This document shows positions 39,352-52,254 of a DNA stretch of 64,000 nucleotides, piece by piece. Where the stretch lies: NCBI RefSeq assembly GCF_036884655.1, contig NC_088345.1, positions 32,276,501 through 32,340,500 on the forward strand, given 5' to 3'. Each line of letters starts with the position of its first letter. The stretch's first letter is position 1. The notes under the pieces are model-generated. The model saw only the letters and a list, made by a program, of their open reading frames with translations. It did not search any database and was not told the DNA's origin. Source of the DNA: Musa acuminata AAA Group (taxonomy: Eukaryota; Streptophyta; Magnoliopsida; Zingiberales; Musaceae). Position numbers and translations under genes: made by a program.

Positions 39352-40289
39352 ATTTGGATTAAGAGAAAAAGAGTTCTCCGGGAGAATCTGATTAGAGCGA
39401 GACTCGAGTAAAAATCGTATGGGTCGGACAACACCATACCCGATATACGACCTCTAAGATATTAGATAGATGAGGGACTATAGGTATATGGTAATTAAGG
39501 ACAGATATGTCTAAAGAATTGGATTCCCCTGTATTATTTGGGGATTGTGGCATAGTGGCCTAGTACATCCGTAGTTGATGAATCAAGTGAATTATTATGA
39601 AGATAATAATTCATTGAGCCAAAAGGAGTTCTGACAGGTATAACTCATGACCAGCTTGATATTAGGCATAGAGGGTTACACATATATGGTAGGCATTGTG
39701 ATGAGTAGATGTTCAAATATAAGATATTCGATGAAGCCCTTATCTTATTTGATATCCAATAAGCCTATGAATTATTGGATCCTATGGATGAGATCCAATA
39801 GGAGCCAATGAGAGATTATTGGATAGAGATCTACTAATCTAAGAGGCTTGGGTAGTTGGATGGAGATCTAATACTCAATAAGGTGAGATCCATTAGGGTT
39901 AAGTTAACAGGAGTTCTCTATAAATATGATGGAACCAAACACCCATAGGCCAGAGGTTTCTTGGTTCCCACCTCCTATTCTCCTCTTCCCTTCTCCTCAG
40001 ATAATAGGTGTGGAGTTTTAGGCAGGGATTGGAGGAGCATCATCACAGTCTTGCTGTGTGGATCATCGCTAGAGAGGAGGACGCTTCACCTCCTTCATCT
40101 TCTCTTACAGATCTGTAGAAATTCATGGATATACGATCTCCCTAGGTAACATAATTAACTCATGTGTATTTTTCATTTTCGTGGATTTTGCACACCAATC
40201 AACGATGAACACCTTTTCAAGGAAATCTAGAAATTTTTATTTTCTATTCTTTCGATGTGCCTATGATGTCACCCTCAGATTTTCCTACA
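39352..40289 (+). repeat. 5' LTR of copia C, right part
   Basis: Continues the LTR broken at 30075. 39352-39373 aligns with copia L at 10925-10946. TATA box near 39916-39923. It ends TTTTCCTACA at 40289. This subfamily has an extra 'ggatccaataggagccaatg'-type block seen also in the solo LTR. Confidence 0.85.
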
Positions 40290-40290
40290 G

Positions 40291-40303
40291 TGGTATCAAA
40301 GCC
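40291..40303 (+). other. Primer-binding site of copia C
   Basis: TGGTATCAAAGCC, one base after the LTR end; the same form as in E. Confidence 0.8.
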
Positions 40304-42150
40304 AAGTTGTTCATGTAAAAGATTAGTTTTGAATTACGAGTGTTGTGTTTTAGAAAGACTTTTGACATCAAAATCATTGACACAAAAGTGAAAAAGGACA
40401 ACAACTATTGTTGCCCTTATTGCCCTCACAGATGGTAGCCTTGGCTGCCATTTGCATGCAGGTAGGTGGCTTGAAGTGGCAGTTGCAAGGCCGGCCATGT
40501 GTAGGCAGGCCACATGTAGCGGCAGCCGCAAGGCTGATCGCTTGTAGGCAGAGTTGCCTACGCGCATGAGTTGTGCTTGCAGTGTAAGCGATTGTGCCTA
40601 TAAGTATAGCGTCCATAGGGGCGGCCTCGCCCGCGGGGGAGCAGCCCATAGGGTCGACAGTCACCTGTAGTGGCACTTGAATGGGCGAACGATGCTCGCG
40701 ACAGTGCTCACTCACAAAGGGGGTGCTAGCTTGCTGCAAGCACTACCCCCGTAGGGGTGTCGCCTACGAGTGCCGCACTCACGTGGGGGGTTACTCGTTG
40801 GGGCGATGCCGCCCGTAAACATGCCCCCCGTGGGTACGGGTGTGCCCGCCCGTAGAGGGCCGTCGTCGACAGGGTGGCGGCGACCACAGCAGGCAAGAGG
40901 GGATTAGGGCATTGATGGGGCAAAAGATAGTTTTGCCCCTTAGAATTTTAAAATTTTTAAGTTTTGTCCTTTTTGTCCAAATTACAAAAATACCCATCAT
41001 AATTCAATAAAATTCTTGCATGTCCCTAATTTCAAAAAATATTACTTAATTAAAATATTTAATTAAATATTATTATTATCTAGTAGTCTTACATAATGAT
41101 ATTTACATGTGATGTATGATTTAGATGGATGATCATGGACTGTGTGATATGTGTATACTTGTGATTATTATTATTATTGGGCCTACGAGCCTCTACTTTA
41201 TTTCTCATTTATTATTAGATTTGCGTGCCTATGATTAAGTTGTAATCATACGAGGAGGTGCAGTAGAAGCATGGAAGTGATAGAAGGACCCATGAGGCCG
41301 AGACAAACGATCGCGACACATGGAGATGTGTCGAGATACCGACGAAATCGACGAGGATGAGATGGATGATCACAAGGTATGGAGATGCACCACTACACAT
41401 ATAGATCTTGATATGAGTGATTAGGCCCATTAGCTCAGGACTGATCATATTAAGCCGTGATCCATGATCATTTGGTGTGATTGCTTGTATACACACTAGA
41501 TATGTATATATATTTACATGTGATGTAGATATATATTAAATATGTATGTGTGTGACATATCATATTAGAAGACCAAATTAAAATCCCCTCTCTCGATAAT
41601 ATTAAGTTGGTAAACATAAGACACTTATATTGACCTACGTGGCCTTCCATCATTATAGGTAGGGACCAATTCTTGACATAGGTTGAGTTGGTCAAATCCA
41701 TCGAGGCTTACCTATATCACGATTCATTATCTTGCCTATGATATAGAAATATCACTGGTGACCTAAGGATATAGTATGCTTGGTTTAGTCCCTTGAGGGT
41801 ATATCATTAAATCAGACTCATCTTATAATGATGTGGTCAAGTCCTTGGAGACCATGGTGGTTCGGAGGCTAAATAGGATGAGAATCACAAGGAGTTATGA
41901 TCGACAAGAGTTGCCGACCTTTACGGGCTTAGCGTGATTGGGCAAGTCCCTCAAGATTATGTTAAGATGCTGATTAGATCTCGATCCCTACTAGAGATCC
42001 ACTAGGGGTCTCCAATTCACATATCGGAGGGAGTTAAGTGTTTCGCGAGAAAATAGTGGGAGTAGATTAAGATAGAAGTTCATATCTTATTTATTTATTT
42101 TATAAAATCGGTATGTTATTTATTTCTGCTACATCATTAATTTCAGAAAG
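40304..42150 (+). other. Copia C leader, decayed
   Basis: Has the family layout: a GC-rich block (40380-40915), an AT-rich part, then four degenerate copies of the hairpin motif at about 41690, 41780, 41828 and 41940 (for example TTGGTCAAATCCATCGAG). Stems and apices are partly lost. Open frames on either strand are not conserved. Confidence 0.75.
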
Positions 42151-44998
42151 TATCAATTTTAAATCCCTTACGTGGCATACTTGATGTCAACCACCTCATT
42201 GGTTCAAATTATATGGATTGGCTCCGCAACTTGAGAATTGTTCTCACGGTGGAGAAAATCATATACGTCCTTGATACAATGATGCCTACTACCGAGGAAG
42301 GGGCAAGCGAGGATAAGATCGCTTGCTATGTGAAGTACATAGATAATTTCACTCTTGCTCAGTGTTATATGTTAGGCTCCATGACTCTTAAGTTACAAAG
42401 ATCATAAAATGATGGATGTCAGATCCATTCTCCTACATTCCTGCAAATTGTTTAAGTAATAAGGAAGGACTCATCGATATGAGATATCCAAGAGACTCTT
42501 CTGTGCTGGGATGACTAAGGGGACACTAGTTCAGAACCATGTCCTAAAGATGATTAATTGGATAGAAAAACTCACAGGTCTAGGAATGATCCTAGAGGAT
42601 AACATATGTATGGATCTTATACTTCAGTCCCTACCAGACTCCTTTTCATAGTTCATAGTGAATTTTAATATGAACAAGTTTGAGGTTACTCTCCCTGAGC
42701 TCCTTAATATGTTAAGGAGGCATAGAGCACTATCAAGAAATAGAAGCCAGTTCTCTATAGTGGTGAGACCAGAAAGAAAAGGAAGGCAGAAAAGTCCCTT
42801 AAGAAGGGCAAAGGTAAGGGCAGACCAGGTAAAACAAAGGTTGCTAAAAGGGACCCGACAAAGGACAAAGGCCAGTGGTTCCATTACAGCAAAGATGGGC
42901 ACTAAAAGAGGAATGGTAAAGAGTACCTTGCAGAGAGGGTGAAACAGAAGCTTGGAGAAGCTTCAGGTACATTCATGATCAGTCTCTATTTGTTATACTC
43001 TTATGATAACACATGGGTATTAGATACCGGTAGTGCTTATCATATTTGTAATTCATTGTAGGTTCTAGCAAGACCTAAGAGATTGGCAAGTGGCGAGATG
43101 GACCTCAAGATAGGCAATGGGACAAAAATTGCTGTAGTAGTTGTTGGCGAGGTCACCTTACATTGGATGCATGCTTTGCTCCTTCAATTATGAAAAATAT
43201 TATTTTCATTTCTTGTTTGACAGTTAGTAGATATAAATTAGTTTTTGAGAATAGTAGTTGTTCAATATTCTTAGATGATGAGATCATCATGAGAGGAACA
43301 TTGCATAATGGTTTGTTTATGCTAGACACTACTCAATGTATCATGAATGTATGTATATCCATGAGAGAAAGATTCAAAAATTACTAAAGGATTAATATCT
43401 AGATCTATTCGACTAAGTCATATGCAACTTGTGAGCCTTGTATTCATGGAAAACTAACCAACTCTCCTTCTAGTGGAATTGGAGAGAGAGCCACTAAGCT
43501 ATTGGAACTCAAACATAGTGATGTATGTGGACCCATGTCAACTCATGCCATAGGTGGTTGCTCCTACTTTATTATTTTTACTGATGATTTCTTAATATAT
43601 AGACATATATACTTGATAAAGTATAAGTCCAAGGCCTTTGAGAAATTTAGAGAGTATAAAAATGAAGTGGAGAACCAAATTGGAAAGAGTATCAAGACAC
43701 TTCGATTAGATCGAGGAGGGGAGTACTTGAGTATAAAGTTCACCCAATTCCTTAAGGACCATGAAATTCTATCACAATAGACACATCCTTATACACCTCA
43801 GCTCAATGGTGTATCCAAAAGGAGAAATTATACACTATTAGATATGGTGCGGTCCACGATGAGCTTCGTCGACCTACCCATCTCATTCTGGGGATACACC
43901 CTAGAGACCGTAACTTACCTTCTAAATAGAGTTCCAACTAAGTCGATAATGTACACCATATGAGATATAGAAAGGGAAGAAGTCTGATCTTAAGGTTGTT
44001 AAGATTTAGGGCGGCCTTGCCCACATTAAAAGACACAACCTCGATAAGTTAGAACCGAGGACGGAGTGGTACAAGTTCATGGGATACCCCAAGGAAACTT
44101 GTCAGTATTATTTCTATCATCTTGAGGACCAAAAGGTCTTTGTAGCCAAGAGAGCAGTGTTTCTTAAGAAGGAACACATTCTTAGCGGAGATAGTGGGAG
44201 CGTGATAGTGTTGAGCTTGGTTGGAGAACCTAGCTCAAGCACCACTCTATAGCCGGAGTTTGTTTAGGTACCTAGAATACAAGTTTTGACTTTATGTAAG
44301 TTCGATAGAGTATCCCATCATCCTAAGAGATATGTGAGATATATTAGAGGAGAGGATATTGAGGATATTGAACTTTAGACCTACAAAGAGGCTATTACGA
44401 GTATAGACTCCGGGAAGTAGTAAGAAGCCATGAATTCTGAGATGGATTCCATGTACTCTAATAAGGTTTAAAACCTAGTTGATGCATCCAAGGGTAGTGT
44501 TGCCATCGGTTGCAAGTGAATCTTCAAGAAGAAGATCGGAGTAGATGAAAAGGTAGAGACCTATAAAGCAAGGTTAGTGGCTAAGGGGTATCGTCAAAGA
44601 CAAGGTTTTGACTATGACGAAACCTTCTCACCCGTAGCCATACCAAAATCCATCTAAATTCTATTGGCTATTATAGCACACTATGATTATGAGATCCGTC
44701 AGATGGAAGTGAAAACTACGTTCGTCAATGGAAATCTCAAGGAGGAGGTGTATATGATATAGCCTGAGGAATTCATGTTCAAGGACTGCCCAGATAGGTT
44801 GTGTAGGTTGCTTAGGTCTATTTATGGACTGAAGCAAGCTTCCTAAAGTTGGAGCACAAGATTTGATGAGGAAATCATATCTTATAACTTCGTTAAGAAC
44901 GAAGATGAGCTTTGTGTGTATAGGAAGGTAAGTGGGAGTGCTATTACTTTCTTAGTGTTATTTGTGGATGACATCTTGATAATTGGGAATAATGTAGG
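42151..44998 (+). pseudogene. Copia C gag-pol, heavily decayed
   Basis: The gag start is lost (AAAGTATCA where E has AAAATGTCG). Gag traces: YMDWLRNLRIVLTVEK (about 42210). Protease: [15 protein letters not shown] then a stop (about 43015). Integrase: LKHSDVCGPMSTHAIGG and LRLDRGGEYLSIKFTQFLKD (43502-43780). RT: traces to about 44985 (WCKWIF-like block, VDDILIIGN). Many stops and indels. It ends at 44998, where SIRE LTR piece G begins. Confidence 0.85.
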
Positions 44999-45241
44999 TG
45001 TTAAGATCAAGAACAACACTAAGAGAGGAGTGAATTAGTATAGCAGATAAAATCATCGGTTTTGTAAGATATTCATTTGTTGAAAACCAATTTCGAAAAG
45101 TGCTTGACTTTAGAGTAAATGAACTACTAATTAACTTAGAAAGTAATAGTAGCAATAAAAAACAGAATGGAAATAAGCACACCGGATTTATAGTGGTTCG
45201 ATTGTCATGATCTACATTCACTCCCGATTCCTCCTTATTGA
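44999..45241 (-). repeat. SIRE-type LTR fragment G
   Basis: The plus strand starts TGTTAAGATCAAGAACAACA, the reverse complement of a SIRE LTR 3' end (compare 52255). It runs about 243 bp through 'tagtggttcgattgtcatga' and is cut at 45241 by SIRE A. The rest must lie beyond the window. Confidence 0.75.
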
Positions 45242-46825
45242 TGTTGAATCTCATATTTTGATGATGAAACCAATTGATATGTGTTTATATTTTAATCTAT
45301 GTTTTGAGTGATGTAGGATGCTTCGATCAAGATGAGATAATTAAAGCAGAAAAAATCATGTTGGGCTGGAGGAACATGTCAAAAGATTGGACGTCGGGCT
45401 AGTGGATCGGTTGATGCATCGACAAAAGGCTTTGGGCCATGTACTCGGGCATCGGGCCAAGAAGAGTGGATATTATGCTAAGGATATCAGAGTTACAGAG
45501 TCAACTGGCCGATTGGGCAATAGGCCACAAGAGAGGATGATGCGCCGAAGAATCGGACGAAGCGTCGAGGGACCAATGACATGTCGGACAACTTGATTAA
45601 TGCTTAGTATTGATTGTCTAGATCGAAGTATGTTTTTACATATGTAAGATTAACTATGATAACAAGGCATGAAGCAAAATAAAGTCCCGGAGTCAAGGAC
45701 ACGATTACGTTGGGAGTTTGAGAGTTCGTTGGAAGTCTGGACGTTCATCGGAAGTTCTAGAGGAACCAGCCAAGAAGTCTCGGAGCTTGCCAAAGAAGCT
45801 CACTAGAACTCACCAAGAAGATCATCGTGAAGTTCAGGAGTTCGCTAGAAGTTCGCCGGAAGCTTGCCGGAAGAATAGACATAGGGACTTGTTTTGCTTA
45901 GCAAATGTCTTAGGATTTCATAGTTAGCACGTAATTGGGCTTGGATTTGGGCCAACCCAATTAGGAACCTGCTAGGCCCATGTAAGAACTATATTGTGCT
46001 AATAAGAAGCCCAAACAGTGTCCCAAGAAGTCTCATCATCTGGCACAGTCTTCGAGATTGTGTCAAGCGGTGGTACCGCTAGTTTGGGTGGTTGTACCGC
46101 CCCTAGCAGGGTGCCATGGGGTGGTACTGCCAGTCTGGGTGGTGATACCACCCAGGACTGCCCCCTAGGTGGTGGTACCGCCTAGGACATTGTCAGTGTC
46201 GACTGACACTGGGCAGTGGTACCTCCTAATGTAGGCGGTACTACTGCCCATGCCCGGGGAACCTAGGATAGGAAAGTTTTAGGCTCCAAGTTTGAATCAA
46301 CTTGAAGCCTATAAATACCCCTCCCATCCCTGGTTAAATCACACAAGCATATAGAGTTTAAAAAGAAAGAAATGCACTAAAATCTTGTGTGATCTCCTCT
46401 CCCTCTTATAAGTGTTAGACTAGTTTGAGAGAGGAGTAAGTGAGTGCTTGTAAGGGTTGTCTCCTAAACCTGGTAAAAAGAGAAGAGGGGTGTAAAAGGT
46501 GATTGGCCTTCACCTATTGAAGGAAGGCCTATAGTGGATGTCGGTGACCTCGTCAGAGGAGGAAGCCGAAAGTGGATGTAGGTCATGTTGACCGAACCAC
46601 TCTAAAATTTGGTTTGCGTTTATGTCTTGAGCAATTTACTTTAACTACAAACCTCTTCAATTGCTTACTGCCTTCAATTCATTTATGAACGTATTTCAAA
46701 ATTAAGTTTCCAAAATCAGTTTTCTACGTCGAAATCAGCTTTTATCATACGAAGGTTTTTTGAAGACGTAGTTTTTACTACTGCACTAATTCACCCCCTC
46801 TTAGTGACGACTCTTGATCCTAATA
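45242..46825 (+). repeat. 5' LTR of SIRE A
   Basis: 1584 bp, TGTTGAATCTC to CCTAATA. GC-rich units of GGTGGTACCGCC type lie at 46065-46255 and the TATA box TATAAATA at 46310-46317. A 5-C run lies near the end. Confidence 0.9.
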
Positions 46826-46827
46826 AT

Positions 46828-46840
46828 TGGTATCAGAGCC
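46828..46840 (+). other. Primer-binding site of SIRE A
   Basis: TGGTATCAGAGCC, two bases after the LTR end; a perfect initiator-Met complement. Confidence 0.85.
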
Positions 46841-46874
46841 TTATTTTCTAATTTGGTTTAACACCCAAATAGAA

Positions 46875-47825
46875 ATGGCTCTTTTCGGCTTTCAAGAGGG
46901 TCACTTTCTTATTCATCCTTCCTTTTTCAATGGGATAGACTACACTTATTGGAAAACTCGAATGAAAGTTTTCTTGCTTTCTATTGATTTAAATTTATGG
47001 AATTTGGTCGAAAACAGTTTTAAAAGGTTTTCTCTTCCAATGAAAGATTGGAATGATTTGGAGAAGAAGGCTTTTTCTCTAAATGCAGAGGCTATGAATG
47101 CCTTATTTTGTGCCTTAGACAAAAATAAATTCAATCGGATTTTTTTGTGTGAAACGACCTTCGATATTTGACATATTCTCGAAATCACACACGAAGGCAC
47201 GAATAGAGTAAAAGATTCTAAAGTAAATCATTTAATGCATAATTTTAAACTATTTTATATGAAACCAAGCAAAACCATTAGAGACATGTACACCCATTTT
47301 ACGGATGTCGTCAATGGTTTAAAAGCTCTTGGTAAAACTTTTTCACAATTTGAATTTGTTAGTAAAGTTTTACGCTCACTTTCTTAAACTTGGGATTCAA
47401 AAGTAATGGCTTTACAAGAATTAAAAGATTTAAACCATTTCCCTCTCGAAGAACTGATAGGGTCTTTGATGACCTATGAAATGACATGCAATGCACATAA
47501 AGAACTTGAGAACCACCTTCCAAAGAACATGAAGGATTTTGAACTTAGAACATTTGAAGACCACTCGAGCATAAGCTCAAGTGATGGTGAGCATGAACTA
47601 CTCACTAAGAAATTTAAAAAGTTCATGAAACAAGAACTAAAGAATAAGAACAAAAAGAACGCAACTACTTGCTTTGAATGCAAGAAGAAGAACATAAAGT
47701 GGGATGAATTGAGCTTCTCCAAAGACAAGGAGAAAATCAACAAAGGCAAGGTGGCAAACTACGCCTTAACGGCTTGCAACATTGAGGTAATCAAAACGCC
47801 TTTAGTTTATTTTGAAATTACATAA
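46875..47825 (+). pseudogene. SIRE A gag with two stops and half a zinc knuckle
   Basis: The ATG at 46875 begins MALFGFQEGHFLIHPSFFNG, then DYTYWKTRMKVFLLS, a SIRE-type gag. In-frame stops at 47169-47171 (Trp to TGA) and about 47385 interrupt it; otherwise the same frame stays open to 47825 (about 316 codons). The zinc knuckle is reduced to CFECKKK: the His and last Cys are gone by an internal deletion. The end (KVANYALTACNIEV) matches the SIRE gag tail. Confidence 0.85.
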
Positions 47826-50100
47826 TGCTTTTCATGACTTATTTTTAATTTAGTTTAATTTAATTTAAGAAAATTAAATATTTTTTTGAATTACATGTTT
47901 AATGAAAATGAAAAAATAAAATTGGATCATGCTTATCTTTTTAATGATTTTAAAAATAATCATGAAAAATACATATTTTATGATAAACAAACAAAATTAT
48001 TTTGATTGAAAATATGAAATAATGCATGATAAAATAATGTAATTTGAGATCATGTTTACTAAATTTATATTTCGAAATTATGCATGATGATTCTTGCTAT
48101 TTATAGATTATCGATTTTTGTTGTAATGAAAGTTTCTTTTTTGGTTTTTTTTAAACAATTGATGCATGTTTTTATTTGACATAAATGAAAAATGACATGC
48201 ATAAATGAAAGAAATCACATGAATTGAAACAACTAAAAAGAGGAAAGGTTTTCCTTTGAAGAATTTAGTTTTTCCTACTTTATCGATTTTTTAAAAAGGG
48301 AGATTAATGAATCTATTTGTATCATTTTTATGAATATCTTAAAAGTGACTATGGTGATTTGACAAGTTGAATGCTTTGAAGATAAATGTTGATTTTTCTT
48401 GATCATAATTTATGATATCTTTTATATGAATCACCATCTTGATTTCTCGATATTTGATACATGAGATTTCTCTATGAATCAAGATCTTGTTTTTAAACTC
48501 CTATGTTTCTTCTTACCATTTTTTCTAAAAAGGAAAGATTAATGAATCTATTTATGTCCTTTTTATGAATCTCTTGAAAATGATTTTGATTTGATGATTT
48601 GAATTTGAATGAGCGTTATCTTGATTTTTCGAGATTTATAAGTAGAGATTTCCTATGCATCAATCAAGATATTATATCATTCTTTCTCCTATGTTTTTTT
48701 TTTTTTACAAATTGCTAAAGAGAAAATAAATGATCAAAATGTTGATTTAATGATGAATGTTTTAAAAATAAATGATTGTATCATGTTAGATTTTGTGCAT
48801 GATAAGTTATCGTGATGATTGAAATAATATGAACGATGATTTGGAATCATGCATATAATGATGAGTTTATATATTTTGAAAATATATATGATGAGTTGGT
48901 ATGATGCATGCAACACTATGATTTTTCCCTTGCATAAAAATGCATGCAACACTATGATTTTTTAAATAATATAAAAATCAATAATTATTATTTTCTAAAA
49001 TAATACTCTAGAATGATGATTTGGAATCATGCATGTAATGATTTTATATACATGATGATTTGATATTATGCATGCAATATTTTAACTTGTGATAATGATG
49101 CATGCAATGATGAAATATTCATGATAAAATAATTGTTTTGATATTCATGACTTGAATTTTCATTTATGCTATTTACCTTTGTCATAATTTGAAAATTGAT
49201 ATAAAGGGTCTTCCCTTCTTTTTGACAATGACAAAGCGGGAGCAAAACTTGCTAGAAAGCAAATTTGCTAGCTTGCACAATTCGAAAAGAGGCAAACTTG
49301 CTAGCTTGCACAATTCGAAAAGAGGCAAACTTGCTAGCTTGCTAATCTCAAAAAGGAAGCAAGAAGTGCTATCTTGCAAATCTCAAGAGAAGCAATATTT
49401 GTCAAGTTACACATTTCAAAAAGAGGCAAAATAGTCCATCTTGCACATCTCAAAAGATGTAAAATTTTGCTAAATGTTTTATGTGTAAAATTTGATAGTT
49501 TGCATACTATAAATTTGCATACCAGAAGTGTTATCTTGCCTATCTCAAGATGCAAAACATGCTAACTTGCACTTTACAACGGAAGCAAAATTGCTAGCTC
49601 AAACATTGCAAAGAAAGCAAAATTTTGCTAGTTTGCAACTTGCATATTTCAAGAAGCAAGAGTTGCTTTCTTGAACATTTCTAATTTGCTAGCTTGCATG
49701 ATGTAGAACTTGCTATCTTGAACACTACAAAGAAGTGTTATCTTGCCCATCTCAAGAAGCAAAAATGCTAAACTTACACATCGAGCAAAATTTACAAACT
49801 TACAAAACTCTAAATTTTTGCTAGCTTGCATGATGATAAAACTTGATATTATGTTTTTCATGCAACGATTTGAACTTGTATTTCTAAACACCTAGAAAGT
49901 GGAACTTCTCCTTTTTGTTAATGACAAATGGGGAGAAGTATGTTGATGTCATATATGATTTGATCATGACATGTTGCTTGGATTTTTGAATCCAAGAGTT
50001 TCTATCAATATGGCTTATTGATAGGGGGAGTTTGTTTAAACTCCGGGAGTTAAGGTTAACTCCATCATCGATTGGTTGTCATCATTAAAAAGGGGGAGAT
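47826..50100 (+). repeat. Non-coding tail of SIRE A with short tandem repeats and polypurine tract
   Basis: AT-rich, with no protein domain. Two 'gcatgcaacactatgatttt' copies lie near 48905 and 48940. A 33-bp unit 'ttgctagcttgcacaattcg' + 'aaaagaggcaaac' occurs at about 49267 and 49300, with degenerate copies to about 49870. An inverted GGAGTTAA-GG-TTAACTCC lies at 50047-50064. The polypurine tract AAAAAGGGGGAGAT ends at 50100. Confidence 0.8.
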
Positions 50101-51396
50101 TATTGAATCTCATATTTTGATGATGAAACCAATTGATATGTGTTTATATAATCTACATTTTGAGTGACACAGGATGCTTTAATCAAGATAAGATAATTAA
50201 AGCAGGAAAAATCATGTTGGGCAAGAGGAACATTTTAGAAGATTAGACGTTGGGCCGGTGGATCGGTCGATTTATCGATAGGAGGCTTCGGGCTATGGAT
50301 TCGGGCATCAGGCCAAGAAGAGCGGATATTGCGCCAAGAATATTAGGGTTGCAAAGTCAACTGGCCGATTGGGCAATAGGCAACGAGAGAGGACGATGCG
50401 CCAAAGAATCGGATGAAGCATCGAGGGATCAATGACATGCCGGACAACTTGATTAATGCTTAGTATTAATTGTCTAGATCGAAGTGTGTTTTTACATGTG
50501 TAGGATTAACTACGATAGCAATGCATGAAGCAAAATGAAGTCCCGAAGTCAAGGACGCGATTACGTTGGGAGGTCAAGAGTTCATCGGAAGTCTGAACGT
50601 TCGTCGGAAGTTCTGGAGGAACCAACCGAGAAGTCTTGGAGCTTGCTAGAGAAGCTCATCGAAACTCACCAAGAAGATTATCGTGAAGTCTAGGAGTTCG
50701 CCGGAAGCTCGCTGGAAGAATAGACATAGGGACTTGTTTTGCTTAGCAAATGTCTTAGGATTTTGTAGTTAGCATGTAATTGGGCTTGGATTTGGGCCAA
50801 CACAATTAGGGGCCAGCTAGGCCCATATAAGAATTGTGTTAGGCCCAATAAGAAGCCCAAATAGTGCCCAAAGAAGTCTCACCATCATGGCACAGTCTTT
50901 GAGACTGTGTCAAGCGGTGGTACCGCCGCTGGAAGGTTGCCAGGCGATGGTACCGCCAGTCTGGGTGGTGGTACGGCTCAACACTGCCCCCCAAGTAGTG
51001 GTATCACTAGACCTCGACAGTGGTACCACCAAGGATAGTGTTAGTGTCGACTAATAATGGGTGGTGGTACCGCCCAGCGTAGGCAATAGTACCGCCCATG
51101 CCCGGGGAACCCGGGATGGGAAAGTTTTAGGCTCTAAGTTTGAATCAACTTGAAGCCTATAAATACCCCTCTTATCCCTGGTTAAAGCACACAAGCACAG
51201 AGAGATTAAAAAGAAAGAAATGCTGCTAAAATCTTGTGTGATCTCCTCTCCCTCTTATAATTGTTAGACTAGTTTGAGAGAGGAATAAGTGATAGCTTGT
51301 AAGGATTGTCTCCTAAACCCAGTAAAAGGAGAAGAGGGTGTAAAAGGTGATTGGCCTTCGCCTATTGAAGGAAGGTTTCTAGTGGATGTCGGTGAC
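50101..51396 (+). repeat. 3' LTR of SIRE A, truncated by F
   Basis: Starts TATTGAATCTC (TG to TA at the terminus) and follows the 5' LTR up to 'gtggatgtcggtgac'. It stops at 51396 where LTR F starts. GC-rich units lie at 50915-51105 and the TATA box at 51158-51165. Confidence 0.9.
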
Positions 51397-52254
51397 TGTT
51401 AGGATCGGAGCGGCACTAAGGGGGGGGGGGGGTGAATTAGTGTAACGGATTAAAACTTGTAAGTTTAAAAATGAATTTGTAAATACAAGGAGATTTTGTT
51501 TCGATAGTAACTTGAGTAGATGAAAACCGAAAGCTAGCAGTAGTGTAAATAACAATTTCAGGAAAGTAAGAACTCACACATTCAAGGAACACACCAATTT
51601 AAAGTGGTTCAGTTAAAATGACCTACATCCACTTGTGAAGCCTTCTTCGAAGAGGCTCCCAACTTCCACTAGCAAATCACTTTGAAGGGGAAAGACAAAT
51701 ACCCCTCTTACAACCTTTTACAGTGGTTCACACTCTTACAAATTTTCAACGAGAAAGAAGGAGGTGAACACTCAAGCATTTGAAAACAAGACTTGCTAAA
51801 GACTTTGCTAAGATTTTTATCTCAATCTTTTGCTTCTCAAAGGTTGTATTCTCTACTGAGAATTGAGGGGTATTTATAGACCCCAAGAAGATTCAAATTT
51901 AGACTCTAAATTTTGAATTCTCTTGGGTTCCCGATATTGGCGGTGCCACTGCCTATTAGTGGTAGTGCCACTGCCTGTTATTGTCTGACACTGACAGTGT
52001 ACTGGCTGTGCCACCGCCCAGCCCGGCGGTGCCACCTCCTGACCTCTTGGGTGTTGGGTGGTGCTACCGCCCAATCCAATGGTGCCACCGCCCGATCCTC
52101 AGGTTCTAGGCAGTGCCATCGCCCAGTCTGACGATTCTATCGCCCGATCCTACGGGTCACTAGATGGGCTTCAAATCTGGCCCAAACTAGGTAATATCAG
52201 GCCCAATTGGCCCCTAACTAGGATATAGGATTATCCCTTAATACTAACCCTAAT
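51397..52254 (-). repeat. SIRE-type LTR F, partial
   Basis: Minus-orientation LTR 3' part beginning TGTTAGGATCGGAGCGGCAC with a 13-G run (51420-51432). TATA box TATTTATA at 51871-51878 (element on minus). GC-rich units 51940-52145. Cut at 52254 by element D; its remainder is outside the window. Confidence 0.85.

Larger units (their letters stand above)
45242..51396 (+). mobile_element. Non-autonomous SIRE-like element A
   Basis: 5' LTR (45242-46825), primer-binding site, gag (46875-47825), about 2.2 kb of non-coding AT-rich DNA, polypurine tract, then a 3' LTR (50101-51396) broken by element F. No pol and no ORF3 are present, so it depends on relatives for movement. Confidence 0.9.

Noticed and set aside
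39352..39364. A primer-binding site after the 3' LTR of B (AATTTGGATTAAG)
   Set aside because: The bases align with the copia LTR at 10925-10937 (ATTCGGGTTGAG), so they are the resumed C LTR, not a primer site.
49189..49434. Small repeat protein with KLASLHNSKRG units
   Set aside because: An accident of the 33-bp repeat, whose length is a multiple of three; it lies in a non-coding retrotransposon tail.
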